Positions 52,401 to 62,300 of a stretch of 64,000 bases of DNA are shown piece by piece. Made by a program: the position numbers and the translations under genes. The stretch is from Notospermus geniculatus (Eukaryota > Nemertea > Pilidiophora > Heteronemertea > Lineidae), in contig NMRB01002003.1 in assembly GCA_002633025.1 (NCBI GenBank), positions 69,288 through 133,287 of the forward strand. Reading direction: 5' to 3'. The notes beneath the pieces were generated by a model. The model was not told where the DNA came from. It did not search any database and saw only the letters and a program-made list of their open reading frames with translations. Every line of letters starts with the position of its first letter. Within the stretch, counting starts at the first letter, position 1.

Positions 52401-54637
52401 GAATCGCTTCACGGTCATTAAACGTTTGTTAACCAGCATGTCTGTATACCGTGTAGCTCCATGTGATCAAAGCTGAAGGCATCTTCTTGCCTAAATGACC
52501 TTTTTCAGTGCAATACTTCATATCTGTGTCGATCAGCCGCAGATAGTTTGTGTAAGTTCAGAATGTTTAGGGGTGACGAGGCTTCGATTCATTTCTGCCT
52601 ATAAATTGACTGCACAATTCATATGCTGGGAGAGTTCTATCGAAAGGTTAAGTGCATTATGCAGTTAGGACAGTTCTTGGACCTTCAGAATGCTGTCAGT
52701 GACTGGTAATAGTAGTAATATGTAAATAGACCACTTGTTAGACTGTTACAGGGTGTAACGAACTGATTTCTCTCCTCCCACCACGGAGGGGTCACTCCTT
52801 CTGTAGGAGGAAACAGGTAGCCCGGGGGAATCTTAGCTCTCAATTGATTAGCCCTCCTTCACATGTTTTAGTCAATGATGTATATGTCTAGATGGGTGTG
52901 TTTTTTACGGCAATGCCACGTCTTGGCCTAAGTCTCCTGTACCAGTGTTCATGTTTAACTTATTATGTAGACACAATAAAAATGAGATTCAAGCTGTTTT
53001 GTTGTTCTTTATGACGTGTGAGTGTGGTGTGGATGGCAGATCCTAAACTCAGGATATCCCTCATATTTCAAAGCCTGTTCTATTTGTATTGGACAAAAAA
53101 TAATCTCCCTTTCGAAGATTACTGTGCCTTTGTGCCTTTTGCAAACCTTAGTGATTCAGAATGAGTGAATGAATTGAGTTCACAGCACCCTCTTTACATA
53201 CTGGTCAGAGTGAAAGCGAAGACCGACTGATAGATACACATTCAAGTCTGGTGTTTCACAGGTTGTCTCAGAAACATGTCCCTTGAAGTTGAACCGTTGG
53301 CAGACAATGGAGCAGGCACTTCTTACTGGGGGACATTTTCTGTCACACCCTCTTCTGCAAAAGACCTAGACAGTTCCATTCTTGTGTACCGGTACCTCTT
53401 TTACATCTTAACATATGAAGACCTACAGTCACTCTACGCTCCCTTCACTTGACGGAGGGTAGGAAAGATTGGAATGCTTTTCGGGGCAAGTCTAGGAAGT
53501 CTCGTTCCCAAACTCCTCCTGTTTAATGCTATAAATGTTAAACATGAGAAAATTCTTTGGTTACTCTATCTACATTTATTTTAGACACACAACGTTTCAA
53601 CCAGTGTACCCTGGCCGTAGTCCTGTGTACAAGTGCACTTGTACACAGGACTACGGCCAGGGTACACTGGTTGAAACGTTGTGTTTCTAAAATAAATGTA
53701 GATAGAGTAACCAAAGAATTTTCTCATGTTTAGTTTCACCTATCTAAAATGTCACTCAAAGAAGCTATAAATGTTGTCTGTTCTTTCTTTAGCCATGTTG
53801 GATTGTCCACAAGTTCTCATCGCTGAAGAAGAGAAGATAATCATTGAAGACATGAACATTATTGAAGAAAAGTAAGTAGAATCCATAGCAACAGCAGCAG
53901 CAGTGGGTCTAGTTTTGTAGTTTCCTATGGTTGAGTTGCCCATAGAGAGCCACCTTGCAGGAGAGAACTCCCCCGTGGAGAGGTCCCTTTAATGTTGTTT
54001 CTGTGATGGCATGAACAGAGCAGTGGTCTGGCAGAGCCTTCCATAGACAGTTCTCAAATTCGCAGATCTGCACACTTCTGCCGAAATCTCAACCGGAACC
54101 TCGATCTGAAACAGGGTGATTTGATGCAATCCATGATTTAGCAATGGTTGACCCTGGCGCAACGTCGTTGAAGTCACTGTCGTGGGGCTGTCTTCGTCAC
54201 GTCATTCAGCTTCAGATCAAGGTTATGGTTGAGATTTCGGCGAAGTGCACAGATCTTTGTCGTTTACGTCAATTTGAGAATGGTCTATTAGAGGTTCTGC
54301 TTGGGTCCGTTCACAACCGCTCCCCTCCTTCCACTTGTTTCTGAGGGTACGACCGTAAATGACCTGAGATTCTCAGGACAGGGTCCCTGTATCATTATTG
54401 CTGGTTGTTTTGTCGAGTGATTGCTCTTTTACACACTGCCGTCTGATATTCTCTCCTTCCAGGACCCTGGTTGACACAGTCTACACTCTGAAGGATCAAA
54501 TCAAAGAGCTCCAGCACGAACAAAAGCGCCTCCGCCGAGATCTCGAGGGCGAGACACGTGCCAGGAAACGCTTGGAGATATCCCTACGGAAGTCCGTGCG
54601 CCATCTAGTGGAATATACATGCGATGACGGGTCATAG
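40439..54637 (+). CDS. ARHGEF7: PIX/ARHGEF7-type Rho guanine-nucleotide exchange factor
   Basis: Rac/Cdc42 exchange factor that joins PAK and GIT at focal adhesions. Main exons: 40439-40507, 40747-40870, 40972-41069, 41182-41372, 41580-41702, 41900-42035, 42137-42277, 42411-42560, 42669-42747, 42850-42977, 43185-43401, 46408-46503, 53793-53871, 54463-54637; total 1806 nt, 601 aa. An SH3 domain starts at once ([40 protein letters not shown]), so this form has no CH domain. It is followed by DH ([20 protein letters not shown]), then PH ([30 protein letters not shown]). Next come the conserved [20 protein letters not shown], a GIT-binding segment ([20 protein letters not shown]) and a C-terminal coiled coil ([20 protein letters not shown]) that trimerises PIX. 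It ends CDDGS without the vertebrate DETNL PDZ ligand. All introns are GT-AG. Confidence 0.95.
43487..43732. mobile_element. MITE family A, copy 2 of 3
   Basis: Begins TAGACCGTTCTCAAATTGAC and ends AATTTGAGATTCGTCTA. Internal inverted arms carry CTGCCGAAATCTCAACC and its complement. In a PIX intron. Confidence 0.8.
43925..43966 (+). other. PIX candidate 42-nt cassette exon
   Basis: Bounded by GCTGCAG and GTTAGT, phase 1 at both ends. It encodes [14 protein letters not shown] when joined between 43185-43401 and 46408-46503. In-frame inclusion or skipping are both possible. Confidence 0.55.
44717..44848. mobile_element. 132-bp hAT-like MITE
   Basis: TIRs CAGGGCTTGAGCCGGCCATT and AATGGCCAGCTCCAGCCCTG, bordered by CATGTT on both sides. 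In a PIX intron. Confidence 0.75.
45084..45107 (+). other. PIX candidate 24-nt microexon
   Basis: Bounded by TTTTTCAG and GTCTGA, 24 nt, phase 1 at both ends, encoding RKNLPPGK. It is compatible with neighbouring exons whether included or skipped, but the donor is weak. Confidence 0.3.
45181..45252 (+). other. PIX candidate 72-nt cassette exon
   Basis: Acceptor CTCCCTTGCAG, possible donor GTGAAG after CTCCAA. 72 nt keeps frame. Two frames are open; the phase-0 frame ([16 protein letters not shown]) looks more protein-like than the phase-1 frame expected from exon 43185-43401. Uncertain. Confidence 0.25.
45700..46190. repeat. Dispersed repeat also found 3' of MAO copy 1
   Basis: Related to 30193-30740 over most of its length (CAGAGAACCTCTTTCAACTC near the start, ATGACAAAAGGGTTG near the end). 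In a PIX intron. Confidence 0.7.
47406..48178. mobile_element. About 770-bp TIR element rich in TTAAACC/GGTTTAA
   Basis: Ends GGCCCGTATGCACCAA and TTGGTGCATACGGGCC are inverted repeats bordered by CTAG. The subterminal regions hold many copies of TGGATTAA and TTTAAACC in both orientations. No coding capacity. In a PIX intron. Confidence 0.75.
49559..49716. mobile_element. 158-bp palindromic MITE with TGTTAGC tandem words
   Basis: TIRs GGTTGCACAAAACTCATGTT and AACATGAGTTTTGTGCAACC. The arms contain tandem TGTTAGCACTAACA-type palindromes. Confidence 0.85.
49844..49938 (+). other. PIX candidate alternative terminal exon
   Basis: After acceptor GTAACTTTAG. Joined in phase 1 to exon 46408-46503 it reads [20 protein letters not shown] and stops at 49938. 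Basic, proline-containing tail. Low support. Confidence 0.3.
50209..52995 (+). other. PIX alternative 3' end exon with poly(A) signal
   Basis: Acceptor GCGGCCTGTGCAG at 50208. In the phase-1 frame expected from exon 46408-46503 it encodes about 68 residues starting [13 protein letters not shown] with a stop at 50412-50414. A second open frame ([13 protein letters not shown]) resembles the WTAHSY segment I recall from the vertebrate alternative PIX C-terminus and stops at 50401-50403. AATAAA at 52975-52980 would end this transcript. The rest, 50415-52974, shows no coding exon. Confidence 0.45.
53539..53732. repeat. 194-bp near-perfect palindrome with no spacer
   Basis: Symmetric about GTGCAC at 53635/53636. 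The arms are 97 bp and I found one mismatch (GACACACAACG versus GAAACACAACG). It lies 60 bp upstream of PIX exon 53793. It could be a foldback element or the join of two inverted repeat ends. Confidence 0.9.
54044..54287. mobile_element. MITE family A, copy 3 of 3
   Basis: Begins TAGACAGTTCTCAAATTCGC and ends TCAATTTGAGAATGGTCTA. Clear relative of 43487-43732 and 34772-35010. In the last PIX intron. Confidence 0.8.
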
Positions 54638-56200
54638 TAGAAGATGTTCGAAGAAGCGTGACCTTCAAACCAGAATGAGATTCCCATGGATGAGATTTGG
54701 GAAACGTGGCAGTCAGTGTATCACCAGGCCTCAATTTACTATGTCTGGCACGAGATATTTGTCATTCACCCCTAAAAAACTGTTGTGAGGTTACTTTTCG
54801 TAACCATTGTGGTGCATGTCGCTTACTTTGTTTTTTATGTGGGCAGCTCGTTGCAGAGTGTCATGACCTGTGGGGCGTTTCGGTCAATCAGTTGACCAGA
54901 GCCCAAGACAACTCACAACAAGAGCAAACATCCCCCTGTGAGATTTTGACACGCTTTTCCACTGTGTTTGATGAGCAGTCCTGGAAAAGCTTCCTAGGTT
55001 GTGGTGTACAAATTCTAAGTCATTCACAAGAAATCCTCATACGTTTCTTATGGTTATATAACAGATTTTCACGTGATGGCCGTTAATGGCTTTTGCTCTC
55101 ATTGATTGTTATATCCTTTGATGTGCATGCGCTTGTGTTCAACAGTAAATCACCCCATGTGCTTAATTCAAACAGGTTAAATCTACATGTACATGTATGT
55201 GATGGTGTAAAGTGGGTCAATTTCACAGATTCAAAATCCCTGCAAGTTGAGGGAAAAGTGCTTCACCAATCACACATCTAGTCTAACAGCCTAGCACAAC
55301 ATACCATAGTGTTCGTTCCCCCAGAAATCCTCCTGGAAGTTTGACGTTGTTTGTATTCTGCCTTTGTACAGTGTATGTGCTTCTGCGACAGGACTGGGTA
55401 ATACTCCCCTTTAAGTCTTTTCATTCAGGATGTCGGTTTCTTCTATCAAAAAGCACTGGAGAAACTGTGAAGTCACCTTTGCTTATGCCATGCTGCTGTT
55501 TAGTTTGTTGTGCTAACACCAGATGGTGCCATCAGTCTACCTGTCTTATTAGTGTCTCCTTGAACAGCTCAACTCTCCTCAGATCAAGGTTATACCAACT
55601 GCAGAGGATGACTGTGGTGCCATCTCTCTATAGATGAAACAGAGGCCATCTTGATGAGACGGTTCATGGTGCCACATTTCCTTAGAGGCCGTCCAAGCGG
55701 CGTTCGAGATAGATACTTTACTGGCACCTCCTGGAGAGAGGCACCAATGACTCGGAGGCCATCCTAGACAAGCAAGCTTTGGTGCCATGTCAGTCCAGAG
55801 GCCATCCCGGACAGATAAACTTTGGTGCCATCTCTCCATAGAGGCCATCCCAGACAAGCAAACTATGGTGGCATGTCACTGGAGAGGCAGAAACTGTGGT
55901 ATCTTTCCAGAGAAACTAGCTTTAGACGAGCAGGCTCCTGGATATATGAGGCATAATGCAAGGCGCCTCAAAAGAACTGAACAGAACTGGCTTTCAGTGT
56001 GGAAAAAATAACCAGTTGACTTCACACCGGAGACTTTCATACGATATGATGGATGTGGGTCACTTTGTTGTGTTCCTAAAGCTAATTGTAATGTATTCAC
56101 CAATATATGATGGTTTAGTATTTATCTTCATTGTCTAGTTATCTTAAATGTAAATACATAATCATGTTACTAGGTGGCGTCTTCCTTTGTCTCTTGTCTT
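54638..56200 (+). other. PIX 3' flank, no second gene seen
   Basis: Likely includes the 3' UTR of the long PIX form. I found no clear AATAAA. Apart from the 43-bp minisatellite at 55612-55895 nothing is identifiable. Confidence 0.4.
55612..55895. repeat. Minisatellite, about 43-bp unit, 3' of PIX
   Basis: About six imperfect units with GGTGCCATNTC and AGAGGCCATCC followed by GACAAGCAAACTNTG. They create a spurious open frame on each strand. Confidence 0.75.
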
Positions 56201-56204
56201 GTCG

Positions 56205-57350
56205 CTTCCCATTTTGGCTGTTTCCCATTTTACCTGTTTCCCATTTTGCCCGCTTCCCACATTGACTGTTCCACATTTTTAGCTCACCGGGTGAGCTATT
56301 ACGATGGTGGCGCGTCCGTCGTCCATTAGCAGGGCACGTTTCGTAACCGCTGGAGCTATTGATCTGAAACTTGGTACATATATGCCCCTAGGTCAGATGA
56401 CCCAGGACACCTAGTTTCGGTCCGATTCGACTCTCAGCTTGGCCACCAGGTGGCGGAAACCAAAAACACAAAAAGTGCAATAACTCCTGAACTAATGATT
56501 AGATCATCTCCAAATTTTTATCATAGGTGTATCTAGTAAGGATACATAACATATATAACGGGTTTTTGATTTGACCTACTTTTCAAGGTCACAGAGGTCA
56601 AAGTTCGACAAAAGTGACGAACCTGCCCCAGTTTGTCATTATTTCACCGAGCGACTTCATATTTTGCATAAACATGCATTGGAGGGGTACCTTAAAAAAT
56701 ACCAAGTTTCGGCCCGATTGGACATCCAGTATGGCCGCCAGGTGGCGTAACCTGAAAATCAAGTAAGTGCTATTACTCAGGAACGGCTTGACGCAGAGTG
56801 CTCAAATTTGATATTTACCTCCATCTAGATGACCTTTACATGCATGTCAAATTTCGGCCTGATTTGACTTCAAACATGGCCACCAGGTGGCGTAACCCAA
56901 AAATCATCAAAGTGCTGTAACTCAGGAACGACTTGACCCAAAGTGCTCCAATGTGCTATGTGGCCCCCTGCAGATGACCTTTATGTGCATATGAAGTTCC
57001 GGCCAGATTGGACATATGGCCACTAGGTGGCATAACCCAAAAATCATCAAAGTCCTACATGTATGTACCTGGGAATGACTTGACCGAGATTGCTCATAAC
57101 TGATATGTACCTCCCTCTGTCATTAGACTATTATGTCCAACCTGGTGAGCACATGGTCCATGGACCATTTTGCATACTTCCCATTTTGAATGTTCCCCAT
57201 TGTGCCCATTTCCCATTTTTCCCATTTCCCAATTTGCTACTTCCCATTTGCCCGTTATTTTGCCTGTTTCCCATTTTAGTCATTTCCCATTTTTCCCCAT
57301 TCCACATTGTGCCCATTTCCCATTTTATGCCGGTTTCCCATTTTGCCTCG
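56205..57350. repeat. TTTCCCATTTTGNC short minisatellite, split by an insertion
   Basis: Tandem variants of TTTCCCATTTTGCC lie at about 56205-56278 and again at about 57175-57350. They are interrupted by the repeat element at 56279-57174. Confidence 0.8.
56279..57174. mobile_element. Repeat element with internal tandem units and CTCF-like sites
   Basis: Begins TAGCTCACCGGGTGAGCTAT and ends GGTGAGCACATGGTCCATGG plus a short tail. Inside are about four diverged units of about 145 bp with a common core (GGCCNCCAGGTGGCGTAACC, GTGCTATAACTCAGGAACG-like, GATGACCTTTA). Each unit has a match to the 13-bp CTCF core CCASYAGRKGGCR: 56443-56455, 56735-56747 (one deviation), 56880-56892 and 57020-57032. 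No coding capacity. Confidence 0.75.
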
Positions 57351-57928
57351 TGATCATTTATTTTATGTCTTGCTGGCCATTGCCCTCAGAAATCTATTCA
57401 GCCACAGTTCTAGCGCAGAGAAATTGTGGTACCCCGGTGTTATGCTCAAGCAGCTGAGATATTTAACGGTATAACACATGAGAAACCACTTGTGCCGTAA
57501 ATCCGAGGTCGCGTGATGGGTTCAGAATGGTCATCCTCCCCAGCAGGGGTTTTACCTTGCTTCTCTTCACAGCGCATGAAGAGCAGCGACCAAAACCCTG
57601 CTATGGGAGGATGAGAACCGTCAAACACGCTGCGTCTTCTGTCTCGCCTACGTCCGTTTGCCAAACGGATTAAGTAAAGCGTTTCCTTTGGTCATTCGGC
57701 ATTTACCCGACGAAGACCTGTCTGCTGTAGGATTAACGTTGGCTCTGATCTGCGCTTCAGAAACACATGTCGTCTCTGATGATAAACTCCTAGTCCAAAA
57801 CATCCAACATCCGATACAGCCGTGTCCCAAGTCGTCCTCAACTTGATAGCGCTTTGTGGGTTTAAGTGGGTAGGCCTACTGAAGATGTAGGAGATGGCAA
57901 AACTGAAAGTACTTTAGTTATAATCAGT
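57351..57928. other. Intergenic, nothing identified
   Basis: Two overlapping short open frames exist near 57648-57846 on opposite strands, but neither resembles a known family or has clear splice context. CCGTTTGCCAAACGG at about 57653 is a small palindrome. Confidence 0.5.
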
Positions 57929-57934
57929 TTTATT
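57929..57934 (-). other. Candidate poly(A) signal of the cysteine-rich gene
   Basis: TTTATT reads AATAAA on the minus strand, about 360 nt beyond the stop codon of the cysteine-rich exon. Confidence 0.4.
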
Positions 57935-58296
57935 TCTCAACATTTCAGTGGTACACCAGTTATCAGACAATTTTAAGCCAGATTGCTGTAGCATTATTGG
58001 TTTTATTACTTCATTTCCTTTCGAATAATAATATCATTGTTTCTCTTGAAAGCCTACAGAGTCTTAATTTGAAAAGTTTTTTTTTTGTTGTTGAACAAGT
58101 TCGAGGTTGCGGAGGCAAATTGATCTGTGATATAGAAAGCGCAAAATTGAAAAACAGAACAACTGAAAACGACAGGTGTTTGAAACAAGTCCAATATCCG
58201 ATAGTCCAAGCTTACCCGCTACCTGGTCCGGTGCGGCTTATACGTTGTGTACTTTTGCAAGGAATTTCACCTTATGACGTCAGAGCGCTGTCGCGT

Positions 58297-58522
58297 TCAC
58301 CCACGCGATGGCATGGGATTTTTGCAATATTTGGCATACTTGCCGCCACAAATGTGTCCCTTTTTGCAACAGTCATAATCCGTGTAGCAGGCGTATCCGT
58401 GAGGTGAGCAGCATTTCCCGCGGGCTCTGCTGCAGAAACCGGTGAATCGACAGTCTTTATTCGTCGAACATTTTGTTCGGAGGTCCTGGAACTGCCACGG
58501 CCGAGAGCGGCGCGTTCGTAAG
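58297..58522 (-). CDS. Terminal exon of a secreted cysteine-rich (knottin-like) peptide
   Basis: Minus-strand exon after acceptor TTTGTTTTGCAG. It starts in phase 2, encodes 74 full codons and stops at 58297-58299. A basic RTRRSR segment resembles a proprotein-convertase site. It is followed by ten cysteines in the order C-C-C-CC-C-CC-C-C with spacings 5, 5, 6, 0, 6, 5, 0, 5, 7. This spacing fits an inhibitor-cystine-knot-like or similar disulfide-rich fold. I do not recognise a named family; Dickkopf and prokineticin spacings differ. The role could be hormonal, antimicrobial or inhibitory; no function is claimed. The N at 58534 lies in the intron. Confidence 0.65.
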
Positions 58523-58775
58523 CTGCAAAACAAANATATTGACTTAATATGAAATCAGAACTGGGTAAAATGCATAGTTTATCCCCGCTTTTATCTGGTT
58601 GATCAGGAGATGACTGAGCCGCGGGCCGTCACCCTCGAGTCTTCCCGCTTCGGATTCTTCCGATAAAAACTGCGTGTGTCGCATCCTGGTCTGATGTTGA
58701 AGGATATACCTTCAGAATGTCAGCAATTTCAAGTGTCCTTGTCCGACTCGGTGTTAGACGTTTTGGTTCCTCCTG

Positions 58776-58933
58776 CAGGGGCGGATCCACGATTTCGGAT
58801 ATGAGGGGGCGCACTGTGCCAGGAACATTGAAATCTGCGGTGAATTTCAATGATTTGCTCCAAATTTCAGAATTTTACGGTCAATTAGTTGGCCGAAAGG
58901 GGGGCCACGCCCCCCCCCTTGGATCCGCGCCTG
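58776..58933. mobile_element. 158-bp hAT-type MITE
   Basis: Ends CAGGGGCGGATCCACG and TTGGATCCGCGCCTG are near inverted repeats, typical of hAT non-autonomous elements. It contains GGGGGCGCACTG and GGGGGGCCACGCCCCCC. It overlaps short open frames on both strands, which are therefore not genes. Confidence 0.8.
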
Positions 58934-61606
58934 TCCGGTCAACTGTCGGCCTTCGTCCTTAGCTGCCCCCTCCGACGTTCAATTTGCCCCCCCCCCCCCA
59001 TAAGAAAGTCATGTAGTTTCATCAGCTATACAATACAAGACCCAAATTGACTGCTTATGAACGCATGGACTGAATGAGTTGGCTATTAGGTCTTGACACT
59101 GAAATATCGAGCACTTAAAAACGCAGTTTAAGGTCGGCTGAGAATTAAAAGCTCAAATCAAGCGGGTGAAATTTCCGATCTATTGGTGTCAAGGGAAATG
59201 TGGCCATTTTCTGCATGACGAAACAGGTATCAATATTATAAATTAGAGTTAATTGATTATGTGAACTTTGTAAACGGATTGACGTAGGTCGCCTGATGAT
59301 GTGTCAACGCCCATTAATTGCGATGGCAACTACCTGCAGCCCCCTAACCCCTTGGTCGCGAAACATTACTTTGCATCACCAGGGTTGGACAAGTGGCCAG
59401 GGCTTTTGGTCTCGTCTCTCGGTCAAGGAAAAGGTGAGACTGGATGTCAAATTCATGTCGGCATCCGGAGTTGAACCTGCATTATTTGCAGGTTTGTACT
59501 GTAAAATCACGTTTAAGAGGTCATGTTGTTGATGAGTAGGCCTATTAGGCCTCCTCATTAACTGCATGGCTAGAACCGATCAGATGGAAGACCTCTCATG
59601 CATTTCTAAAAGAATCTGGCCTATTGATCGATATATTTTGGCACCTGTCGACATAAGACATCTCAAACGTGACTTTACAGTAATGAAAGCCACAGTGATA
59701 ATCACTGCACCGTAGCCTATACACTAGCCAATCTCATCCGGACCCCATCAAATCTGGAAATTATATGGAGGTTAATTTAATATCCTCCGCTTTTTGTTGT
59801 CTTCCTCACAGAGCCGGTGTCCGATATTACTTAGGGATAGCTCCCACTTGTTCCGCTGGGCATTCATTTGAGATATCATAGGATCTCGTGAATGGGTCAA
59901 GTGGGCGATATATCCCGAGATTTCAAAGGATCAAAGCAAGATGGCGGACAATGAAGAGGTTTGCCCGTATTTTCTTACCACTTTTATTGGCTTTGGTGAT
60001 GCGAGTAAGGCAAATGGATTAACTATACGTGATAACGCCGGCGGATGTTTCAAAGGGAGGAGGAGGAGTCCTCGGTAAATCTCCTCAAAGGATGCATGCA
60101 CACGATGACATTTCGTCGGCCATTTTGTAAGGAAACAGCACGCACGCGCGCTTCCGTTCAAACAATCAAACGCGAAGATTTCGCTCAGGTTTCTAAAAAT
60201 TGAATGTAAACTTGTGACTTTCCCCTGTTCAAAAGTTGTTGGTTTGTCTCGGGCTAAAATGTGTCTCTCCTTTAAGGAAAAAGTTGTATCTGAAGCTGAA
60301 CTAGGCCTACTCTAGCGGCCTCATTACTCTGGCCTCACATTGTCCCCCGCAGCGCCAGTGCCCACACCCAGTCGTCAAAAATGGTAGGCCTACATGGTTA
60401 TCTAATCTTGCTAATGGCATTTAGCCTTGCAGTCTTCTTTGATCTTAAACTGTACCACCTCAAGGTTCCTATTTCGGGTCATCGGGTGCGATCTCACACT
60501 TTCAGATTCTTTTCTTCAATTCTCTGAACGTTTTTTACCTGTCTTCGTCGGGCCGTTTTGGTTTATTGCCCATTATCAACCTTGTAAATCTGTTGTTAAC
60601 TGTCCCGGGGGCTAACTCTATTGCATTTGTTTCCTGAAATCGTCAAACCAAATCTTCATTCACCATTTCCACATTCCGTAAGGGTTTTTTTCGTCCATCC
60701 TGCCGTTTTTCAGCACCGACGATCATGCCTGTTCAACAGAATTTGATCCTTCTGCATGCGTTCACCCCCTTCTTTTGTAACCCGAGCGATAACATTCAAC
60801 ATGTTCAATAAGGCCTTGCCAGGGTGCCTTGCAGTCAGTTGAGCGCATCACCCCCATCAAGTTTGACGTAAAAGAAACCACCAAGAATTACTAAGTACAT
60901 CTCCTGACGCTAAACATTGTGACAAGCTCCCGGCAAATTGTTCGGTGCAAATCGCATTTATTGTTTTTGTATTCTGTCAACACAATTTCTTCAGGTCGCC
61001 CGCCAGTGGCGAATTCCTGGCTCTGATCCACTCTGACCAATTAACAGCTGCCTCCGCCTCAGGCCCTTTTCATTTGCAGAGTGACCAGTGTTATGAGGTC
61101 CAGTAGCCAATAGCATTACATACGACGGTTCATCGTCAAAAATTTACACGACAAAATCTCCGTTCTATACGTTTTAGCCGCAAAAGTTTGCAAAACATTC
61201 ACTGCAGCAATCGCCATACGCGGCGTGCGTCTTGCGTCATGAGGTAACGCTGACGTCACAAGGTAACAGGCTCTGATTCGTCGATGTGAATTCAGTAGAC
61301 GCAATGCCGTCACTATCTCGTGAATACTGCCCCTAATCCCTGAACAAAAATGCTACTTTCTAGTCTCAATCTCCTGCAGTTCCTACCCTTAGGCCTTGTG
61401 CCACGGTAGGCCTACATTGGTCCGTCGCTCGTCTAGATTTGTCACGTGATATAGGCCTATCTAATTGGGTGGGGCAAGTGTACAGATATATATGCTAAGT
61501 GTGCTAAAAAGTTTAAGTGTGCTAAAAAGTTTTTTTTGTTGCTCTGCTTTTTCTTTTACTTGACATTTCCATAAATGAAACAGAAAGAAATTCTGAGTTT
61601 GCTTAC
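58934..61606. other. Intron or intergenic span with a candidate start exon at 59941
   Basis: Mostly featureless. On the plus strand AAGATGGCGGACAATGAAGA at about 59938 gives a 45-codon open frame (59941-60078), with a good donor GTAAGG at 60005 after 21 codons. It could be a first coding exon of a gene continuing downstream, but no later exon is recognised. Confidence 0.3.
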
Positions 61607-61679
61607 CTGGACTGAGGCAGTACACCATGACTAATCCACAGAGGAGCACCGAGAGTATCCCTAACTTGGAACGATCCAT
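61607..61679 (-). CDS. Signal-peptide exon, possibly of the cysteine-rich gene
   Basis: Minus strand, ATG at 61679. It encodes MDRSKLGILSVLLCGLVMVY then CLSP, a typical signal peptide, ending at a GTAAGC donor in phase 1. The cysteine-rich exon at 58522 starts in phase 2, so a direct join would put the cysteines out of frame. A missing middle exon in 58523-61606, or a different partner, is needed. Confidence 0.5.
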
Positions 61680-62254
61680 CTTAGCTGTTCTTTCACCTCG
61701 CGTTATCTCGTCGTGAATGAGAGGATCACTTATGATGCGTTGGAGTTGGCGCGCCGAGCGGTGGCGCGGAACAACACAAGGTGATGTGAGAAGGCCTGTT
61801 ACTCCGTAAAAGAAGTCCGAAAAAGTTCTTCAGTGAACCACTGACAAATGCCTTTAAAGACCCCTTTAAAGGGTTCCGCACAGGAATACCCAACCTCGTC
61901 CCTAGAGGCCGACTGCCCCTTGGATTCGAGGTTAGTCGGTCTCGTGAGATTGCGATCAGTGCCCTCTAATGTCAAAGTTTAGAAATACAGCATAATCGAC
62001 GTCGATGTCGGTGCCAGAAATGACGTCAGATGGCTCCTTTTCTGTGAACTAGGCCTCCGTCATACTTTGAGGTTTCCAAACTGGTGTCGCTCAGAAAGTC
62101 GAATGGAAATTGCATGAGTGAGTAAAATGGTCTCAGGCCTAATAAAGTTTCGTTGTCGGAGAGGGAAACGGATCCAACCTCTCGAATTGACGACTTGGCC
62201 TCGATCTGAGAATTTCTTCTGCCGGATTTGAAATCCAACAAGCGCGTATCACTG

Positions 62255-62300
62255 CGTCACGTGATGTCATCAATATGGCGAAGATGGCCGCCATCTTTTT
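62255..62300. promoter_or_regulatory. E-box plus paired YY1-like motifs
   Basis: TCACGTGA is followed by ATGGCGAAGATGGCCGCCAT and CTT. AAGATGGC and GCCATCTT form a near-palindrome, i.e. two YY1-like sites facing each other. A short open frame starts here but has no recognisable product. Confidence 0.35.

Noticed and set aside
53590-53700. Hammerhead-ribozyme-like end (CCAG...CTGG then GAAACGTTGTG) as in Penelope-like elements
   Set aside because: The GAAACGTTG part and a possible stem II are present, but the invariant CUGAUGA box is replaced by CTACGG, so catalysis is not supported.
55579-56011. Open frames on both strands 3' of PIX
   Set aside because: They are produced by the 43-bp minisatellite units.
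58697-58712. ATATCCTTC on the minus strand as a second U12 donor
   Set aside because: No matching TTCCTTAAC branch site or AC/AG acceptor with conserved protein downstream.
58629-58962. Open frames of 73 and 81 codons on opposite strands
   Set aside because: Both run through the hAT-type MITE at 58776-58933 and resemble no family.
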